A stretch of 13,364 nt of DNA, from positions 1 through 13,364 of the forward strand of contig DERZ01000029.1 in NCBI GenBank assembly GCA_002361155.1. Direction: 5' to 3'. Positions 6,726 through 13,364 of the stretch are shown here, one piece after another. The DNA is from Porphyromonadaceae bacterium UBA3327 (GTDB lineage: Bacteria; Bacteroidota; Bacteroidia; Bacteroidales; Muribaculaceae). A program made the position numbers and the translations under genes. The first letter of the stretch is position 1, and every line of letters begins with the position of its first letter. The notes under the pieces are model-generated. The model did not search any database and had not been told where the DNA came from. It saw only the letters and a program-made list of their open reading frames with translations.

Positions 6726-7547
6726 TCATTGATTACAACACATATACAAATCCCATGGATTCGCAAGGGGAATATATTCCCCTCTTTCCCGATTGGCATA
6801 AAGATCGAAGCGGAGTGCATCGGCGCGCCGTTGGCGTCGCTCGTCGGCGTCACCAAGCGCGAAATGCATAGGAAAGAAGCGGGAGGTATTGAAAGCTATG
6901 GTAATCTCAGCCGCTCCGGTGAAGTAATCGCGTCCGATGCGGGAATCTACCGGAAAAAAACAGAAGTCGATGTCAGCCCCTGAATCCGGTTTGGGAGAGG
7001 TCTCGATATAGCGGCGTATGTCGCGCAGACATGCGTGGAAGTCACCCATGGCTTTGCGGACTTCCTGCGGACTGCTCTCGTCAAGCCATATCCATGCGTT
7101 CAGGTCACCGGCATGGAAAATGCGCGTTCCGCCGCAATCCGCAATGTAGGAATTACCCGTGTCCGTCGAGGGAAACGCCGCCACGCGCACCGTGTCATCG
7201 CAAAAGATTTCGCCGGGACGGAGCACGGTTACAGTCGAAGGATCAGGACGCGGCCCCTTATAGACAGATGTGGGGCTGACTATGTGACGCATCCGCTTCC
7301 ACACATCGGAACTCACCACATACCTGATACGTGGAAAACGCGAGGCCCATGCGAAGATGTCAGGGTTATAGTGATCCTTATGACTATGGCTAACAAGCAC
7401 ATATAGCGGAATCGAGGCATCTATGCTATCAAGAAGCCGCGAAACATCGGCGGTACCATCAGGGCCGAGCCAGTAGTCGAACACGAATGTCGCGTCTTGC
7501 ATATAGACCGCAAAGCAGTCATGCCAGACATATCTGATTGCAATCAT
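6726..7547 (-). CDS. Metallo-beta-lactamase-fold hydrolase (UlaG-like)
   Basis: A 273-residue cytoplasmic protein with the metallo-beta-lactamase fold of the UlaG/L-ascorbate-6-phosphate lactonase-like branch. It has the zinc motif HSHKDH (54-59, HxHxDH), the later metal ligand region FHAGDLNAW (144-152, with His145 and Asp148), and a C-terminal PMHF (226-229) supplying the last histidine. The N-terminus begins with a beta strand, MIAIRYVWHDCFAVY, where related proteins have a similar GHxxF-type start. The substrate is unknown. Many such proteins are annotated only as MBL-fold metallo-hydrolases. It reads away from the DUF4924-rfbD-prfC operon and lies 179 bases upstream of the sigma factor on the same strand, with no obvious terminator between, so read-through into the sigma gene is possible. 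Confidence 0.88.
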   Translation of the reverse strand: MIAIRYVWHDCFAVYMQDATFVFDYWLGPDGTADVSRLLDSIDASIPLYVLVSHSHKDHYNPDIFAWASRFPRIRYVVSSDVWKRMRHIVSPTSVYKGPRPDPSTVTVLRPGEIFCDDTVRVAAFPSTDTGNSYIADCGGTRIFHAGDLNAWIWLDESSPQEVRKAMGDFHACLRDIRRYIETSPKPDSGADIDFCFFPVDSRIGRDYFTGAAEITIAFNTSRFFPMHFALGDADERRQRRADALRFDLYANRERGEYIPLANPWDLYMCCNQ

Positions 7548-7561
7548 AAACGTAAATATGC

Positions 7562-7627
7562 CCTCCGAGCCAACACTTTGCGGAGGTCGCTGTATATAAC
7601 AACTGAAGGATACTGCAGATTGTTATA
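7562..7627. repeat. Two inverted repeats in a divergent intergenic region
   Basis: CCTCCG (7562-7567) and CGGAGG (7581-7586) are six-base inverted arms around 13 bases. TATAACAA (7595-7602) and TTGTTATA (7620-7627) are eight-base perfect inverted arms around 17 bases. Both lie between the divergent starts at 7547 and 7744, where an operator would be expected. The function is not shown by the sequence. Confidence 0.5.
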
Positions 7628-7658
7628 ACGAATGAGTCTCTATATGGGATATTTTTAC

Positions 7659-7666
7659 TAATTTTG
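7659..7666 (+). promoter_or_regulatory. Possible -7 element for the DUF4924-rfbD-prfC operon
   Basis: TAATTTTG matches the Bacteroidetes -7 element TAnnTTTG and is followed by CA. It would start transcription about 70 bases before the ATG at 7744. No TTG is found 19-21 bases upstream, so this promoter is only half supported and could need an activator. Confidence 0.4.
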
Positions 7667-7743
7667 CATTTCGGGCGAGACTGCGTCTCACAGAAGCCGC
7701 TGTTTCCGGAGCCGGAAGCCCTATCCGATTAAACAGTCAAGAC

Positions 7744-8313
7744 ATGATCACAGCATCGGCAAAGAAGAGAGAGAACATAGCTGAGTATCTGCTATATATG
7801 TGGCAGATCGAAGATATAATCCGCGCATACGGCCTCGACATCGAAAAGATCCGGGAAAACCTTGTAGACCGATACACAGACCTTTCCCCGGAACTTCGAA
7901 AGGACATGCTGGAGTGGTACGAGTCTCTTATCGACATGATGCGGAGCGAGGGAGTCGCCGCAAAGGGACATCTGCAACTTAACCGCAACACTCTCGCCGA
8001 TATCGAGCAACTGCACCGCCGCCTTCTGGCCGACCCGAAGTTTGCCAACTATGCCACCGATTATTACGACACTCTGCCCCTCATAGTAGAGCTTCGGTCG
8101 AAGGCCGGTGAAAACCGCAAGGATGAGATAGAAACCTGCTTCGACGCTCTCTACGGCATCCTCATGCTGAAACTGCAGAAGAAAGAAATCTCTGCCGATA
8201 CCGCCCGCGCGGCGGCACGGATATCCCGATTCCTCGCCCTCCTCTCCCATTATTATAAAAAGGACTATAACAACGAGCTCTTCAACGACACCGACCCCAT
8301 CACGGGAAAGTGA
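7744..8313 (+). CDS. DUF4924 family protein
   Basis: A 189-residue soluble, mostly helical protein that I recognise as the Bacteroidetes-restricted DUF4924 family from its N-terminal signature IAEYLLYMWQIEDIIRAYGLDI (about 12-33). No catalytic motif, signal peptide or membrane segment is visible. The rest is rich in charged helices (for example ELHxxLLADPKF-like text near 90-100 and DEIETCFDALYGILML near 128-143). It is the first gene of a plus-strand operon, with rfbD 25 bases downstream and prfC after that. This order is common in Bacteroidales, so its function may relate to neither partner directly. The biochemical role is unknown. The ATG at 7744 is the only sensible start before the conserved segment. 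Confidence 0.85.
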   Translation: MITASAKKRENIAEYLLYMWQIEDIIRAYGLDIEKIRENLVDRYTDLSPELRKDMLEWYESLIDMMRSEGVAAKGHLQLNRNTLADIEQLHRRLLADPKFANYATDYYDTLPLIVELRSKAGENRKDEIETCFDALYGILMLKLQKKEISADTARAAARISRFLALLSHYYKKDYNNELFNDTDPITGK

Positions 8314-8338
8314 TATGGGCTGCGAATAATATATTAAC

Positions 8339-9208
8339 ATGAAGATATTAGTGACCGGCTGCTATGGCCAACTCGGCAATTCCCTAAGGATTGAACTTGA
8401 GAATGACCCTGAGATAGAGGCCATGTACACTGACTACGACACGCTTGACATCACCGACCGCGATGCAGTTGGCAGATGTCTCGCCGAAAACAAATTTGAC
8501 TTTGTAGTGAATTGCGCCGCATACACCGCCGTAGACCGAGCCGAAACCGACGATCTGAAGGCTGCCGCGCTCAACACCGGAGCCGTTGGCAATCTCGGCG
8601 AGGCCGCCGCCAAAAACGGCACCAAGGTGATACACATCTCCACCGACTATGTGTTCTCCGGACAGGGCTGCCGCCCTTACGACGAGAAAGACGAGCCATA
8701 TCCACAGGGCATCTACGGACGCACCAAGCTCGAGGGGGAGGGACTCCTCTCCTCCTTCTGTCAGGACGCAATGATTATCCGCACCGCATGGCTCTATTCG
8801 CAATTCGGCAAAAACTTCGTGAAAACAATGATGCAGCTCGCCGACACCCACGACCGCCTCACAGTGGTATGTGACCAGATCGGCACTCCCACCTTCGCTG
8901 GCGACCTTGCCAAGGCCATCCACACTATCCTGCGCCACGACCGCTGGGTGCCCGGCATTTACCATTTCACGGACGAAGGAGTGGCTTCATGGTACGATTT
9001 TTCCAAAGCCATCTTCGAACTGGCCGGCAAGAATGTTGAAGTGACGCCCGTCCCATCGTCCGAATACCCCACCCCTGCCAAACGTCCGTTCTATTCCGTA
9101 CTGAGTAAAAACAAGATTAAAAAGACTTTCGGCATGGAAATCCCCTACTGGCGCGACTCGCTTAAACGTTGTATCGAACTTCTCGGGGAGGAAAAGAACT
9201 TCAATTAA
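8339..9208 (+). CDS. rfbD: dTDP-4-dehydrorhamnose reductase
   Basis: This enzyme reduces dTDP-4-dehydro-beta-L-rhamnose to dTDP-L-rhamnose with NAD(P)H, the last step in making the rhamnose donor for LPS and capsule. It is a 289-residue extended short-chain dehydrogenase. It has the nucleotide-binding loop GCYGQLG (7-13), the RmlD signature NCAAYTAVDRAE (58-69), the STDYVFSG strand (101-108) and the catalytic YGRTK pair Tyr126/Lys130. Length and motifs fit the family. The other rml genes (rfbA, rfbB, rfbC) are not in the window, and the neighbours are DUF4924 and prfC rather than a sugar cluster. This detached location is usual in Bacteroides and relatives. It begins 25 bases after DUF4924 and ends 17 bases before prfC, so the three are probably one transcript. 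Confidence 0.93.
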   Translation: MKILVTGCYGQLGNSLRIELENDPEIEAMYTDYDTLDITDRDAVGRCLAENKFDFVVNCAAYTAVDRAETDDLKAAALNTGAVGNLGEAAAKNGTKVIHISTDYVFSGQGCRPYDEKDEPYPQGIYGRTKLEGEGLLSSFCQDAMIIRTAWLYSQFGKNFVKTMMQLADTHDRLTVVCDQIGTPTFAGDLAKAIHTILRHDRWVPGIYHFTDEGVASWYDFSKAIFELAGKNVEVTPVPSSEYPTPAKRPFYSVLSKNKIKKTFGMEIPYWRDSLKRCIELLGEEKNFN

Positions 9209-9225
9209 GACAATACCAATAGAAA

Positions 9226-10809
9226 ATGTCCGAAGAACTCAATAAAGAGATCGACCGCCGGCGCACATTCGCCATCATCTCGCATCCAGACGCGGGCAAG
9301 ACCACCCTCACCGAAAAGCTGCTCCTTTTCGGCGGTGCCATCCACGTGGCCGGCGCAGTTAAAAGCAATAAGATCAAGAAGACCGCCACATCAGACTGGA
9401 TGGAAATCGAGAAGCAACGCGGCATCTCGGTTGCCACCTCGGTGATGGGCTTCAATTATGGCGATTATAAAATCAATATCCTCGACACGCCTGGCCACCA
9501 GGACTTCGCCGAGGACACGTTCCGTACCCTCACAGCCGTTGACTCGGTAATAATCGTAGTCGATGTGGCCAAGGGCGTGGAGACGCAGACCCGCCGTCTG
9601 ATGGAGGTGTGCCGCATGCGTAAGACGCCGGTAATCATCTTTGTCAACAAACTTGACCGCGAGGGCCGCGACCCGTTCGACATCCTTGACGAACTTGAGA
9701 AGGAACTGAAGATATCTGTGCGTCCCCTGTCATGGCCCATCAACATAGGTGCGAAATTCAAGGGAGTCTATAACATCTACGAACATGGCCTCGATCTCTT
9801 CACCCCCTCAAAGCAGACCGTGAGTGAAAGGGTAGAGATCTCGGATGTAAATTCTCCGGAGGTCGACCATCTTGTGGGCGAGGAGGATGCGGCCAAGCTG
9901 CGTGATGACCTGGAGCTCATTGAGGGCGTATATCCGGAATTTGACTCCGCCGACTATCTCCGCGGAGAAGTGGCTCCGGTATTCTTCGGATCGGCACTCA
10001 ACACATTCGGTGTCAAAGAACTGCTCGACTGCTTCGTAAAGATCGCGCCCTCTCCCCGTCCGGTAGAGGCTGTGGAGCGCACTGTCTCGCCGCAGGAGGA
10101 TGGATTCACCGGCTTCGTGTTCAAGATCCACGCCAACATGGACCCCAACCACCGCTCCTGCATCGCGTTCGTGAAAGTATGCTCCGGCAAATTCGAGAGG
10201 AACGTCTATTTCCGCCACGTCCGCCACGACAAGATGATGCGCTTCGCGGCACCTACAGCCTTCATGGCCCAGAAAAAGAGCATTGTCGACGAAGCATATC
10301 CCGGTGATATCGTAGGCATACCGGACACAGGCAATTTCAAGATCGGCGACACCCTGACCGGAGGCGAGCAGCTTCACTTTAAAGGACTGCCAAGCTTCTC
10401 GCCGGAGATGTTCAAGTATATCGAAAACGCCGACCCGATGAAGCAGAAACAACTTGATAAAGGCATAAGCCAGCTGATGGACGAGGGAGTGGCGCAGATA
10501 TTCACCAACCAGTTCAACGGCCGTAAAATCATCGGCACCGTCGGCCAGCTCCAGTTCGAAGTGATCCAGTACAGGCTGCTGCATGAGTACGGAGCCCAAT
10601 GCCGATGGGAGCCAATAAGTCTTTACAAGGCATGCTGGGTTGAGAGCGATGACGAAGAGGCGCTCGCAGCCTTCAAAAAGCGCAAGCAGCACTTCATGGC
10701 AAAGGACAAGGAAGGACGCGACGTATTTCTGGCTGACAGTAACTATGTCCTCCAGATGGCACAGTCCGATTTCCCAAAAATCCGTTTCCATTTTTCCTCT
10801 GAGTTCTGA
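9226..10809 (+). CDS. prfC: Peptide chain release factor 3 (RF3)
   Basis: A translational GTPase that recycles RF1 and RF2 from the ribosome after termination. The 527-residue product is close to the E. coli length of 529. GTPase motifs are complete: G1 SHPDAGKTT (19-27), the G2/switch I region RGISVATSV (65-73), G3 DTPGHQDF (87-94), G4 NKLD (141-144) and G5 GSAL (255-258). Domain II follows around 285-385, and the C-terminal domain around 390-527 includes GTVGQLQFEVIQYRL. The ATG at 9226 gives the standard N-terminus, 17 bases after rfbD. It ends the plus-strand operon, with a bidirectional terminator about 150 bases downstream. No missing catalytic residue was noticed. Confidence 0.96.
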   Translation: MSEELNKEIDRRRTFAIISHPDAGKTTLTEKLLLFGGAIHVAGAVKSNKIKKTATSDWMEIEKQRGISVATSVMGFNYGDYKINILDTPGHQDFAEDTFRTLTAVDSVIIVVDVAKGVETQTRRLMEVCRMRKTPVIIFVNKLDREGRDPFDILDELEKELKISVRPLSWPINIGAKFKGVYNIYEHGLDLFTPSKQTVSERVEISDVNSPEVDHLVGEEDAAKLRDDLELIEGVYPEFDSADYLRGEVAPVFFGSALNTFGVKELLDCFVKIAPSPRPVEAVERTVSPQEDGFTGFVFKIHANMDPNHRSCIAFVKVCSGKFERNVYFRHVRHDKMMRFAAPTAFMAQKKSIVDEAYPGDIVGIPDTGNFKIGDTLTGGEQLHFKGLPSFSPEMFKYIENADPMKQKQLDKGISQLMDEGVAQIFTNQFNGRKIIGTVGQLQFEVIQYRLLHEYGAQCRWEPISLYKACWVESDDEEALAAFKKRKQHFMAKDKEGRDVFLADSNYVLQMAQSDFPKIRFHFSSEF

Positions 10810-10956
10810 TCGGACTCCACTCACGGATATCCGCAGACAGAGGATTTGTGGTTTATCGGTCTTGCAGTCTTGCGGCCTGCAGGATGATAACATTTCAAGA
10901 CAGCGCATTACCGAACATCAGCATCAGCAACCGACGGACATTTTACGTATGAACAT

Positions 10957-10990
10957 AAAAAAATCGCGGCTTTCCGGCCGCGATTTTTAT
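10957..10990. terminator. Bidirectional terminator between prfC and the secreted repeat protein
   Basis: AAAAATCGCGGC (10959-10970) and GCCGCGATTTTT (10977-10988) form a perfect 12-pair stem with a six-base loop, flanked by A and T runs. It can end the plus-strand prfC transcript and the minus-strand transcript from 12168, whose stop codon is at 11014, only 25 bases away. Confidence 0.9.
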
Positions 10991-11013
10991 GTATGTATGA
11001 GGGTACCTGTTCG

Positions 11014-12168
11014 TTATTTCGAGAATTTGAGGACACGCGATCCGCTTACTACCACGTAGTTGCCTTTCGCGAGGTTGGAGACGTTGTATACACCTGCGTT
11101 TGCGATTGTGGATTCAACAAGATTTCCTGCCATGTCGTAAATTCTCACGGTCTCGCCGCGCTCAACACCCTTGATGACAGCTTCCTCTCCGGAACGGATA
11201 ACCGACATGTTGCGGAGATCGGTTGCACCCGATGCTACGCAATCAACACCGTTTTGACCGCCATCGGGATCTGTTACATAAATGCAAGTGTAGATATCGT
11301 AAAGATGGAGAGTTTCGCTGTTTTGATCCATCGCGTAAACCACGTAATACTTAAGCGCATTATTTCCATTATTTAACATGAAGTTACGATCTGCCATCTC
11401 GTTTTCTATGGGATATATCACACTGGAAACGGGAGCCTCATAGTAGTAGTACTCTTCCCTGTCCACCTCAGTGCCAGAAAGAGTATAGAGCCTTTTGGTG
11501 ATAATTCCGCAGTCATCCCACTGGTACTTATTGATGCTTCTCTTGACCAGCTCCGAAGTATTGGCATCCTTGTCGTAGTTGATTCTCTCGATGAGTCTGT
11601 TCTTGTCATCGTATTTTTTCTCAAGCTTGGAAATCACCGAGGCTCCGCTGAAGTTATGCACGGTGGTTGTCATCAGGACATTTACGCCGTTTTCGTATGT
11701 GTACTCTTCTTCCGAGAAAAGCATCGTCTTGTTCAGATCCCAATACGTGGAGACCTTCAGCAGATTGCCGGCATCGTCATAGGTGTAATCCAACAGACCG
11801 CCCAGCGTGAACTCGCCCCCAAAATTGTTGTAGTTGACGCGTGTGGCCAATCTGCCCTGTTCATCGTATGTGTATTCCACATAGCATACTTTTTTGAAAT
11901 CGCCTGAATCTTCTTTATACTGATATGTGTCAGCCCGGATAAGCTGGTTCTTCTCATTGTAGAAGTATTCGTCGTAGCCGACTTCGTCGCCACCGCTGAG
12001 TTTTACGAAGAAGTCTTCTCTTGTCACCAGATTGTTTTCGTTGTATGTGAATTCATAACTCTCATACTGTGTGTCAGTGGTGATGGCCGAGAGAGTGTTC
12101 GCTTCTTCTGCATTGGACGAAGATGCGACAGCGACAAGCGCAGCAACCAAAAGTAGATTTTTTTTCAT
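11014..12168 (-). CDS. Secreted YD-like repeat protein with probable T9SS C-terminal sorting domain
   Basis: A 384-residue exported protein. The signal peptide is MKKNLLLVAALVAVASSSNA (1-20). The body consists of about seven repeats of a Tyr-Asp-like unit beginning near residues 41, 69, 100, 129, 157, 185 and 214. Spacing is a steady 28-31 residues, with cores such as TYNENNLVTRED, FYNEKNQLIRAD, TYDEQGRLATRV, TYDDAGNLLKVS and KYDDKNRLIERI. These resemble the beta-hairpin RHS/YD repeats, in a short array without the RHS core or toxin domain. A linker with a Tyr-rich strand (239-243) and DPDGGQNG leads to a C-terminal domain (about 318-384) containing VRIYDMAGNLVES, GVYNVSNLAKGNYVV and a final VLKFSK. 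This fits the type A sorting signal of the type IX secretion system. It would therefore be exported through the outer membrane and attached or released. The ligand or role is unknown. It has its own promoter and leader hairpin. Confidence 0.82.
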   Translation of the reverse strand: MKKNLLLVAALVAVASSSNAEEANTLSAITTDTQYESYEFTYNENNLVTREDFFVKLSGGDEVGYDEYFYNEKNQLIRADTYQYKEDSGDFKKVCYVEYTYDEQGRLATRVNYNNFGGEFTLGGLLDYTYDDAGNLLKVSTYWDLNKTMLFSEEEYTYENGVNVLMTTTVHNFSGASVISKLEKKYDDKNRLIERINYDKDANTSELVKRSINKYQWDDCGIITKRLYTLSGTEVDREEYYYYEAPVSSVIYPIENEMADRNFMLNNGNNALKYYVVYAMDQNSETLHLYDIYTCIYVTDPDGGQNGVDCVASGATDLRNMSVIRSGEEAVIKGVERGETVRIYDMAGNLVESTIANAGVYNVSNLAKGNYVVVSGSRVLKFSK

Positions 12169-12207
12169 AAATGTTGGTATTTAGGGGCTCGAAATAAGTT
12201 TAATCAG

Positions 12208-12235
12208 AACAGAGCCGAACCCATTACGCTCTGTT
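12208..12235 (-). promoter_or_regulatory. Leader hairpin of the secreted repeat protein gene
   Basis: AACAGAGC (12208-12215) and GCTCTGTT (12228-12235) are exact eight-base inverted arms around 12 bases. They fall within the predicted leader of about 80 bases between the promoter at 12254-12284 and the ATG at 12168. The hairpin could affect message stability or translation. No known riboswitch was recognised. Confidence 0.55.
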
Positions 12236-12253
12236 GTGTTAATATTACGCCTG

Positions 12254-12284
12254 CAAATTTAATAGAGAAATAGGAGAAATGCAA
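12254..12284 (-). promoter_or_regulatory. Promoter of the secreted repeat protein gene
   Basis: On the minus strand TTG (12282-12284) is followed by exactly 20 bases and TAAATTTG (12254-12261). This is a close match to the Bacteroidetes promoter consensus. Transcription would start near 12247. Confidence 0.7.
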
Positions 12285-12461
12285 TTTTTTTATTTTAAAA
12301 TTATAGTATAATTACCGCATGTTTCTATACGTGATTTTTATTAGTCCTAATTATCAACTGTTTGCTTAACCGAATACTGTTGCAAAACATATAAGTTGAA
12401 CTTAGAGAGTGCACCATAACGGCGAAATAATTCAGTATTTCAAAAATAATTTCCTTTCGGA

Positions 12462-12493
12462 TTTGGAAAATCGAACCGATTGAATTAAATTTG
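12462..12493 (+). promoter_or_regulatory. Consensus Bacteroidetes promoter upstream of the structured RNA region
   Basis: TTTG (12462-12465), a spacer of exactly 20 bases and TAAATTTG (12486-12493) fully match the -33/-7 pattern. Transcription would begin near 12499, just before the first hairpin at 12512, and about 308 bases before the nitroreductase ATG. Confidence 0.75.
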
Positions 12494-12498
12494 CGTTA

Positions 12499-12776
12499 TA
12501 AAATCAAACCGGCGGGGCAAGAGAGTCCCGCAAGTTCCCAATACAAAAAGAAAAATCCCACATCAAAGCAAATTGGGGAACTCATCAAATTTAAAAGAAA
12601 TGCCGAGACAAGTCCGAACGTCGATGGCGGGCCCCGCGCCTTCGGGCGCTGACCATACGGTCGCAGGCGGATTACAAAGATGTCCGGACCCTCAAATCCT
12701 GTCGTCCGGAGTTTCGTCACAATCCTTTGGTGTGGACTTCATAGAGCCGGTGGTTGCATCCGCATTCACCGGCTCT
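12499..12776 (+). ncRNA. Candidate structured non-coding RNA or long leader RNA
   Basis: Downstream of a consensus promoter, the plus strand can form the following stems. GCGGG/CCCGC (512-516 with 527-531; all positions here plus 12000). AGTTCCCAAT with ATTGGGGAACT (533-542 with 572-582, one bulged G). A closing helix AAGTCC/GGACTT (610-615 with 734-739). Inside it, GCGCC-UUCG-GGCGC (636-649, a stable UUCG tetraloop), GACC-AUAC-GGUC (651-662), and GGATT/AATCC (669-673 with 721-725) enclosing TCCGGAC/GTCCGGA (683-689 with 704-710). Finally, the perfect ten-pair stem AGAGCCGGTG/CACCGGCTCT (743-752 with 767-776). The UUCG loop on this strand, and no promoter seen for the other strand, favour plus-strand transcription. 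The last stem has no strong T run after it, so the RNA may continue into the nitroreductase gene 31 bases later. I do not recognise a known family; it lacks hallmarks of tmRNA, RNase P, SRP RNA or an FMN riboswitch. Confidence 0.5.
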
Positions 12777-12806
12777 TCCATTACCGTACTTTTAGATACA
12801 TTAAAC

Positions 12807-13364
12807 ATGCATATCATGCTTGACGTAAAAGACACTCTGCTTAACCGCACCAGTATCCGCCGCTATGAGCGCGAGCCTATCCCTGCGGAGACAATGGATT
12901 TTATCTACCGCGCCGTGGCCAATACGCCCACCAGCTACAACGGCCAGCAATTCTCTGTAATCGACATCGATGATCAGGCCCTGAAGGAGACTCTGTATGA
13001 GCTCACCAACCAGAAACAGCTTAAAACCTGCAACCGTTTGCTGATATTCTGCTCCGACTATAACAAGATATCCCTTCTTGCGGCAAAGAAAAATCTGAAG
13101 ATGCCTTCCTTCACCGACACTATGGACGGCGTGACCATCGGTATCATCGACGCCTCCCTGGCTATGATGAGCGCCGTTGTGGCTGCTGAATCCTGCGGTC
13201 TGGGCACAAACTGTATCGGCTACCTCCGCACGGTCGACCCGGCCCGCGTCGCCGAGCTCCTCCATCTCCCCAAGGGAGTCTTCGTAGTGTGCGGACTCGC
13301 ACTCGGTATTCCCCGCGAGCACCCTGACCTGAAGCCGAAACAGCCCGCATCGCTCGTGTTCCAC
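12807..13364 (+). CDS. Nitroreductase family protein, partial (cut by the right edge)
   Basis: An open frame of 186 codons without a stop, running to the last base of the window. The product belongs to the FMN-dependent nitroreductase/flavin reductase family, closest in form to NfsA/FRP-like NADPH oxidoreductases. Visible features are the FMN-contacting N-terminal RTSIRRYERE (14-23), the second signature NTPTSYNGQQF (39-49), GLGTNCIGYLR (131-141), the strand FVVCGLALGIP (159-169) and a late KPKQP..LVFH (176-186). The last of these resembles the NfsA-type KPR-P motif. Such enzymes reduce nitro compounds, quinones or flavins; the natural substrate is unknown. The start may be the ATG at 12807 or the one at 12816 (MLDVKDTLL). 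No promoter was found directly upstream of the ATG, so it is probably transcribed from 12462-12493 through the structured region. Confidence 0.88.
   Translation, partial: MHIMLDVKDTLLNRTSIRRYEREPIPAETMDFIYRAVANTPTSYNGQQFSVIDIDDQALKETLYELTNQKQLKTCNRLLIFCSDYNKISLLAAKKNLKMPSFTDTMDGVTIGIIDASLAMMSAVVAAESCGLGTNCIGYLRTVDPARVAELLHLPKGVFVVCGLALGIPREHPDLKPKQPASLVFH

Larger units (their letters stand above)
12169..12806. other. Long intergenic region with two divergent promoters and a structured RNA region
   Basis: No convincing protein gene is present. From left to right it holds a leader hairpin (12208-12235) and the minus-strand promoter (12254-12284) of the secreted protein, then an AT-rich stretch (about 12285-12460) in which I see nothing specific. 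A plus-strand promoter (12462-12493) follows, then a region of stable, GC-richer hairpins (12510-12776) leading to the nitroreductase start at 12807. A 74-codon open frame on the minus strand (12496-12720, GTG start) overlaps the hairpins and is probably incidental. Confidence 0.7.

Noticed and set aside
9808..10908. Open frame of 366 codons on the minus strand
   Set aside because: It lies antisense to prfC, whose GTPase motifs and full length are clear. The antisense product has no recognisable domain and is explained by the codon pattern of prfC.
12462..12480. Reverse strand reads GGTTCGATTTTCC, like a tRNA T arm
   Set aside because: The flanking bases do not form a T stem, and no acceptor or anticodon stem fits. 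The bases belong to the plus-strand promoter spacer.
12505..12540. Resemblance of ACCGGCGGGG..GTCCCGC to part of an FMN riboswitch, tempting because a flavin enzyme follows
   Set aside because: The opening segment with GGGGCAGGG before it and the later conserved blocks of the FMN riboswitch are missing, so the similarity is limited to a few bases.
12601..12620. GAGACAAGTCCGAAC resembles the conserved GAGGAAAGTCC start of RNase P RNA
   Set aside because: It differs at key positions, and the other conserved RNase P blocks are not found in the region.
12496..12720. 74-codon minus-strand frame with GTG start over the hairpin region
   Set aside because: There is no promoter on that strand, and the start and composition (FFFLYWELAGL, GQRPKARGPP) are odd. 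It coincides with the stems of the proposed RNA. A phrase in it feels familiar from automatic annotations, which would fit a recurring RNA element, but I cannot verify that. Conservation of the protein frame over the stems would reopen the question.
12801..13364. Open frame of 187 codons on the minus strand at the right edge
   Set aside because: It is antisense to the nitroreductase frame, which has clear family motifs over the same bases.

Overview
The window looks like chromosomal DNA of a gut-type Bacteroidales bacterium, plausibly Muribaculaceae. Three things support this. Gene starts lack Shine-Dalgarno sequences. Intergenic regions carry the Bacteroidetes promoter pattern TTTG-N19/20-TAnnTTTG, seen at five places. 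The gene set and order (DUF4924 - rfbD - prfC, and divIC - membrane protein - coaX - barrel protein - lptC - CBS/CorC protein) are familiar from Bacteroidales. The family-level guess is only an inference. No rRNA, tRNA, CRISPR array, transposase or phage gene was seen.

Layout. Bases 1-370 hold no gene, but contain a minus-strand promoter firing out of the left edge and a minus-strand terminator. A sigma-70 family gene (371-875, minus) is broken by what looks like a two-base deletion near 791. From 5835 down to 1067 runs a tightly packed minus-strand envelope operon: divIC/ftsB-like, a four-helix membrane protein, coaX, an outer-membrane barrel protein, lptC and a CNNM/CBS/CorC membrane protein. 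Several of its junctions overlap. An intact paralogue of the broken sigma factor (6040-6546) with its own terminator lies upstream of that operon, preceded by an UlaG-like metallo-beta-lactamase-fold gene (6726-7547). Transcription then diverges: DUF4924, rfbD (dTDP-rhamnose synthesis) and prfC (release factor 3) run on the plus strand from 7744 to 10809. They end at a bidirectional terminator shared with a minus-strand secreted protein (11014-12168) that has seven YD-like repeats and a probable type IX secretion tail.

The right end is the most unusual part. The 638-base gap 12169-12806 has a minus-strand promoter for the secreted protein, with a hairpin in its leader. It also has a consensus plus-strand promoter (12462-12493). 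That promoter is followed by about 280 bases able to form at least five local hairpins and two enclosing helices, including a UUCG tetraloop stem and a ten-pair perfect stem. This looks like a structured non-coding RNA or a long leader of the partial nitroreductase gene (12807-13364) that follows, and it is the best candidate for something undescribed.

Working together: the minus-strand operon links septum formation (divIC), coenzyme A synthesis (coaX) and LPS export (lptC). The plus-strand operon links sugar-nucleotide synthesis and translation termination. The sigma factors, the nitroreductase and the secreted repeat protein stand as separately controlled units.
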